Assembly: GCA_900313265.1 (NCBI GenBank)
Contig: OMRN01000181.1
Location: forward strand, 1 to 8,393
DNA: 8,393 nt
Direction: 5' to 3'
Origin: an uncultured Lachnospiraceae bacterium
GTDB lineage: Bacteria; Bacillota; Clostridia; Lachnospirales; Lachnospiraceae
Every line of letters begins with the position of its first letter. Position 1 is the stretch's first letter. The notes under the pieces are model-generated. The model was given only the letters and a program-made list of their open reading frames with translations, was not told the DNA's origin and made no database searches. Shown one piece after another: positions 5,829 to 8,393 of the stretch. The translations under genes and the position numbers were made by a program.

Positions 5829-6785
5829 TTACTCTACGTGTTTATGAGTAAACAGATGCTCGCTGCAGTACTCGTAATTTCCCTTGCATTTCGAGCAGTA
5901 CCGGAAAGCCATTCCGGGATTGGATTCTTCGGTCTGGCCGCAAATAGCGCATTTATGGTGCGTCGGTTGCTCGGCCGCTTTCATTTTTACCTTGTAATCC
6001 CTCTGCCTCTTTATTTCCTTCGGCGATTTAACTCTTCCTTTTCTGGTGTATAAGAAGAATAAAAGCGTATTAATCAGCGATGCACCGATGGATACCAGCG
6101 TTAACAGACCGTACGATACACCTCCGTAAAAGAATCCCTGGAATACGCTGACTCCGAGCAATACAACATAAACAATGCCCATGAATTTTACTTTAATCGG
6201 AATAACGAAGAATAGGTAAACCTTCATCTCCGGATAGGTAATCGCAAAGGCGAGAAAAATCGAAAGGTTGATGTAATACGTGCTGAAGAAACTCGCGACA
6301 TACGCATAAAACCAGTTCCCGCCCAGCAGATACGGCATTTCCGCCGTCGATACTTTGGTTATGGACTGCAGCATAACCGCCGCCGGTCCCTCCATTGCCG
6401 CTGCCCAGGATGCCCCGAGTGTATGAAAATAGAGATACATTAAAAACGCACCGATAATGGTAAGGATAAATCCGGAGAAGAAATAAACATTAAACAGAAA
6501 ACTTCCCCAGGTGCGCTCTAACTGTCTTCCGATGGAATAATAAAAATAAAGCACGATGATGATAAAGAAAATCTGCGTCTCTTCCGGCACCAGAATCCAT
6601 GTGAAAAGTCTCCATACCTGTCCGTGCAGAATGGCATACGGATTTAAGTTCACGATATAAATCCATTCCGGCTTAAACAAATTCATCAGATAGCCGAAGG
6701 CATAGCATATAAGCAGATAAAGCGGCAGATTGCGAATCGCATATTTGCCGAATTTCCGTTCCATTTTTGAAAGAAAGTTATCCAT
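5829..6785 (-). CDS. Rhomboid-like membrane protein, probably non-catalytic, with C-terminal zinc-binding tail
   Basis: 318 residues with about six membrane segments between 19 and 247. GQVWRLFTW (55-63) matches the rhomboid loop-1 W-R signature. The following YSIGRQLERTWGS (83-95) matches the conserved E/WG stretch after the second segment. The catalytic GxSG serine and the partner histidine of active rhomboids are not seen in the expected helices, so this is likely a pseudoprotease with a folding or binding role. After a basic stretch, the cytoplasmic tail (276-316) has C279, C282, C297, C300, C307, H310, H314 and H316, enough for two zinc sites. AAGGGAAG before the ATG supports the start. 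It sits between metA and the sigma-like gene, with a perfect hairpin in the upstream gap. The link to the sigma-like protein is by position only. Confidence 0.75.
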   Translation of the reverse strand: MDNFLSKMERKFGKYAIRNLPLYLLICYAFGYLMNLFKPEWIYIVNLNPYAILHGQVWRLFTWILVPEETQIFFIIIVLYFYYSIGRQLERTWGSFLFNVYFFSGFILTIIGAFLMYLYFHTLGASWAAAMEGPAAVMLQSITKVSTAEMPYLLGGNWFYAYVASFFSTYYINLSIFLAFAITYPEMKVYLFFVIPIKVKFMGIVYVVLLGVSVFQGFFYGGVSYGLLTLVSIGASLINTLLFFLYTRKGRVKSPKEIKRQRDYKVKMKAAEQPTHHKCAICGQTEESNPGMAFRYCSKCKGNYEYCSEHLFTHKHVE

Positions 6786-6810
6786 GGTCTTCCCTTTCCA
6801 AAGATTCTAT

Positions 6811-6849
6811 TGGTGCCTGTCACTTTTGTGCCAAAAGTGACAGGCACCA
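6811..6849. repeat. Perfect 18-base inverted repeat (REP-like hairpin)
   Basis: TGGTGCCTGTCACTTTTG pairs perfectly with its complement at 6832-6849 around a TGC loop. It lies in the 70-base gap between metA and the rhomboid-like gene. No T tract follows on the minus strand, so it is a poor intrinsic terminator. From memory, the string GGTGCCTGTCACTTTT recurs as dispersed palindromes in many bacterial genomes, in the style of repeats mobilised by REP-associated (IS200-like) transposases. It could reduce read-through, or stabilise the upstream metA mRNA so that metA exceeds its downstream genes. Confidence 0.85.
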
Positions 6850-6855
6850 TTAAAA

Positions 6856-7761
6856 TTACAGTTCGTACGGCGTTACCTGATATACATAGTAATTCAGCCA
6901 GTTCGAATAAAGATTCATACTGTGTGACCGCCAAAGCAGAAGCGGTTTGTTCTCCGGATTGTTATCCGGGTAATAATTCACCGGAATGTCCGGATTTAAA
7001 TTCCTGGCAGTATCTCTTTTATACTCGTAATCCAGTGTATAGCGGTCATATTCCGGATGTCCGGTTACAAAAATCTGCCTGCCGTCGCCCGCCATGCAAA
7101 GGAAAACTCCCGCCTCGTCCGACTCGGCAAGCACTTTTAAATCCGGGCAGTTATGAATATCCTCGGCGGAGACTTCGGTATAACGGCTGTGAGGCGCATA
7201 AAATTCATCGTCGAATCCGCGTACCAGCGGCTCTCTTCTCTTCATTACCCTGTGACGGTAAATACCGGAGAGTTTCTTATCAAGCATTTTTTTCTTTAAT
7301 CCGAAATGGTAATAAAGCCCGGCCTGTGCTCCCCAGCAGATATGAAACGTGGATGTTACATTCGTTTTCGACCATTCCATGATTTCGCAGAGTTCCTGCC
7401 AGTAATCCACTTCCTCAAACTCAATCTGTTCCACCGGAGCACCGGTAATAATCAGTCCGTCAAATTTGTGATTTTTGATTTCATCAAAATAGACATAGAA
7501 TTTATTCAAATGACTGGCGGATGTGTTCACGGAAACATGGCTCTTCATGGTAAGGAACGTCACATCGGTCTGAAGCGGTGAGTTCGAAAGCAGTCTTAAT
7601 AACTGTAATTCCGTTTCCTCCTTCAGGGGCATTACATTTAAAATCACCACTTTCAGCGGACGGATATCCTGATGAACCGCACGGTCTTCATCCATCACAA
7701 ATATATTTTCATTTTCCAGAATCTCCTTTGCGGGGAGATCGTTCTGTATACGAATCGGCAT
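6856..7761 (-). CDS. metA: Homoserine O-acetyltransferase (MetA type)
   Basis: 301 residues, full family length. It transfers an acyl group from acyl-CoA to L-homoserine, the first committed step of methionine synthesis, in the cytoplasm. Visible landmarks: [11 protein letters not shown] start; [15 protein letters not shown] (101-115); nucleophile C142 in [11 protein letters not shown]235 and E237 in VTGHPEYD; and the C-terminal [20 protein letters not shown]. Position 111 is Glu. In studied MetA enzymes Glu at 111 goes with acetyl-CoA (as in Bacillus cereus), while Gly gives succinyl-CoA (as in Escherichia coli), so O-acetylhomoserine is the expected product. The start is fixed by the family N-terminus, although the AGGAG is 14 bases upstream and an out-of-frame ATG follows it almost directly. 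No SAM riboswitch or T-box fits the short leader. It leads the group that includes the rhomboid-like gene. Confidence 0.95.
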   Translation of the reverse strand: MPIRIQNDLPAKEILENENIFVMDEDRAVHQDIRPLKVVILNVMPLKEETELQLLRLLSNSPLQTDVTFLTMKSHVSVNTSASHLNKFYVYFDEIKNHKFDGLIITGAPVEQIEFEEVDYWQELCEIMEWSKTNVTSTFHICWGAQAGLYYHFGLKKKMLDKKLSGIYRHRVMKRREPLVRGFDDEFYAPHSRYTEVSAEDIHNCPDLKVLAESDEAGVFLCMAGDGRQIFVTGHPEYDRYTLDYEYKRDTARNLNPDIPVNYYPDNNPENKPLLLWRSHSMNLYSNWLNYYVYQVTPYEL

Positions 7762-7775
7762 GTCTTTCTATCATT

Positions 7776-7780
7776 CTCCT
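7776..7780 (-). promoter_or_regulatory. Unusually distant ribosome binding site of metA
   Basis: AGGAG is 14 bases from the metA ATG, longer than usual. An ATG one base after it opens an out-of-frame 21-codon ORF that ends inside metA. This ORF's start is too close to AGGAG to be efficient, but ribosomes on it could compete with metA initiation. A weak GAAAG nearer the metA start may also help. Confidence 0.45.
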
Positions 7781-7798
7781 GTTATTTTTGAAAATATT

Positions 7799-7827
7799 AT
7801 TATAACATTTATCGCCAAATTACGCAA
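7799..7827 (-). promoter_or_regulatory. Extended -10 promoter of metA
   Basis: On the minus strand a perfect TATAAT (7799-7804) is preceded by TGT, an extended -10, and a weak -35 TTGCGT (7822-7827) at exactly 17 bases. The transcript would start near 7792, leaving a leader of about 30 bases. The promoter overlaps the end of the AGCS relic. Confidence 0.7.
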
Positions 7828-8011
7828 ATAACGTAATAATCCCCTTCCGCTTCCAGATCTTTGGTCACGGAAAGTTTAATTGCCTTAAAGAGATTCTTTT
7901 GTATGAATCCCGTCCTAAACGTCATAAAAATGTGAGTGCCGATTAATACGGAAATTAACGGCCAGCCCATAATATTTTATCAATGCTCTTGACAACGGAT
8001 GCAAAATTCAT
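7809..8011 (-). pseudogene. Relic of a sodium:alanine symporter (AGCS) N-terminus, frameshifted and truncated
   Basis: The ATG at 8009-8011 opens MNFASVVKSIDKILWG-like sequence. The frame is then broken after TGG at 7967-7969: restoring one G (TGGGC to TGGGGC) gives WPLISVLIGTHIFMTFRTGF, then FKAIKLSVTKDLEAEGD. These are the conserved first membrane segment and following stretch of AGCS amino acid:sodium symporters, normally around 450-480 residues. Homology stops at EGD, where the family continues with a Gly/Ala/Thr-rich conserved stretch, and the frame reaches a stop at 7809-7811. So about 60 residues remain. The start lies four bases after the ligA stop, with a GAGGGGG site within the end of ligA. 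The metA promoter is in and just past the break. Confidence 0.75.
7819..7837. promoter_or_regulatory. Inverted repeat over the metA -35, candidate operator
   Basis: ATTACG and CGTAAT are separated by CAAATAA, centred on the -35 box of metA. The spacing suits a dimeric repressor. The regulator is unknown, and no consensus for a methionine repressor was recognised. Confidence 0.35.
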
Positions 8012-8015
8012 GTTC

Positions 8016-8393
8016 TTAAAAATCCCCCTCTATCCCGTATTTTTCCAGAAAATCCTCCTCCGAGATGATTGTAATCCCAAGTTCCTTGGCCGTCTTATTC
8101 TTGCCGCTGTTTGATGTGATATCGTTATTGATCAGGCATTCCGTCTTAGAGGACACACTGCCGGCCACTTTTCCGCCCCTGGCCTCGATTTTTTCCTTTA
8201 ATGCTCTACGGTCCTTAAAATGATTTAAACTTCCGGTAATCACAAAGCTTTTTCCCGAAAAATCATCCGCCCCCTCGGTAATCACTTTTTCCTGAATTGT
8301 AATCTCGTCAAGCAGACGGCTAATTTCCCCGCATTTGACGGGATTGGCAAAATATTCCGTCATGCTCTTTGCAATCACATCTCCGACATGCTC
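8016..8393 (-). CDS. ligA: NAD-dependent DNA ligase LigA, C-terminal part (N-terminus beyond right edge)
   Basis: The last 125 residues of the ligase that seals nicks during replication and repair using NAD. The frame is open to the right edge. EHVGDVIAKSMTEYF is the last helix-hairpin-helix motif of LigA (VGD/VGE-x-x-A-x-x-x-x-x-F). A linker leads to the BRCT domain, starting FSGKSFVITGSLNHFKDRRA, with EKIEARGGKVAGSVSSKT and the end GITIISEEDFLEKYG. The NNDI-SGKNKTAKELGI stretch is the usual LigA form of BRCT loop. The catalytic Lys and the zinc finger lie outside this window. The stop (TAA) is four bases from the start of the AGCS relic. Another BRCT-HhH protein is possible but less likely. 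Confidence 0.9.
   Translation of the reverse strand, partial: EHVGDVIAKSMTEYFANPVKCGEISRLLDEITIQEKVITEGADDFSGKSFVITGSLNHFKDRRALKEKIEARGGKVAGSVSSKTECLINNDITSNSGKNKTAKELGITIISEEDFLEKYGIEGDF

Noticed and set aside
5829..6785. Active rhomboid protease
   Set aside because: The W-R and E/WG motifs are present but no GxSG serine or matching histidine is seen in the expected membrane helices.
6811..6849. Hairpin read as an intrinsic terminator
   Set aside because: The stem is strong but no T tract follows on the minus strand, and the next gene has a good ribosome binding site without its own clear promoter.
6810..7382. 190-codon plus-strand ORF opposite metA
   Set aside because: It lies antisense to the well-conserved MetA, starts inside the perfect hairpin, and has a low-complexity composition with no recognisable domain.
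7762..7850. SAM riboswitch or T-box upstream of metA
   Set aside because: The leader from the predicted start is only about 30 bases, and the DNA further upstream is symporter relic.

Overview
The window looks like chromosome from a Gram-positive anaerobe of the class Clostridia, probably Lachnospiraceae. This is inferred from the families present: a clostridial-type MetA, an alanine-symporter relic, a sigma-like protein with a degenerate -10-binding region, and an EAL protein with a GIG-repeat beta-helix. Shine-Dalgarno sequences are mostly AGGAG-like. No 16S rRNA or other taxonomic marker is present, so the assignment is tentative. Almost everything is on the minus strand.

Layout from right to left, in the direction of minus-strand transcription: (a) 8016-8393 is the C-terminal end of NAD-dependent DNA ligase LigA. 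(b) 7809-8011 is a short, frameshifted and truncated relic of a sodium:alanine symporter (AGCS) gene. It is recognisable only by reading two frames. (c) A strong promoter embedded in the end of that relic drives metA (homoserine O-acetyltransferase by its Glu111). metA is followed, after a perfect 18-bp hairpin, by a rhomboid-like membrane protein with a zinc-binding tail, a truncated sigma-70-like protein, and a 181-residue unknown whose start overlaps the sigma-like stop (ATGA). An intrinsic terminator at 4387-4409 closes this group. (d) A second minus-strand group starts at 4314: a 955-residue membrane EAL phosphodiesterase with a degenerate GGDEF domain and a long C-terminal repeat domain, then a 26-codon small ORF, then a TerB-like protein coupled to it by an ATGA overlap. 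Two hairpins at 751-842 end it. (e) The left end (1-749) is visibly richer in A+T. It holds a small XRE/Cro-type regulator on the plus strand, divergent from an unrecognised protein that runs off the left edge. Their promoters overlap around a palindrome and an inverted repeat.

Most interesting points: the apparently cytoplasmic GIG-repeat beta-helix fused to a c-di-GMP phosphodiesterase (eight repeats at 27-31-residue spacing); the sigma-like protein that keeps the core-binding region but appears to lack regions 2.4 and 4, together with its overlapping partner; the AGCS relic at the metA promoter; and the XRE-controlled-looking divergent module with an unknown protein. No CRISPR array, tRNA, rRNA, intact insertion sequence or riboswitch was seen. 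No gene-free stretch exceeds 300 bases.
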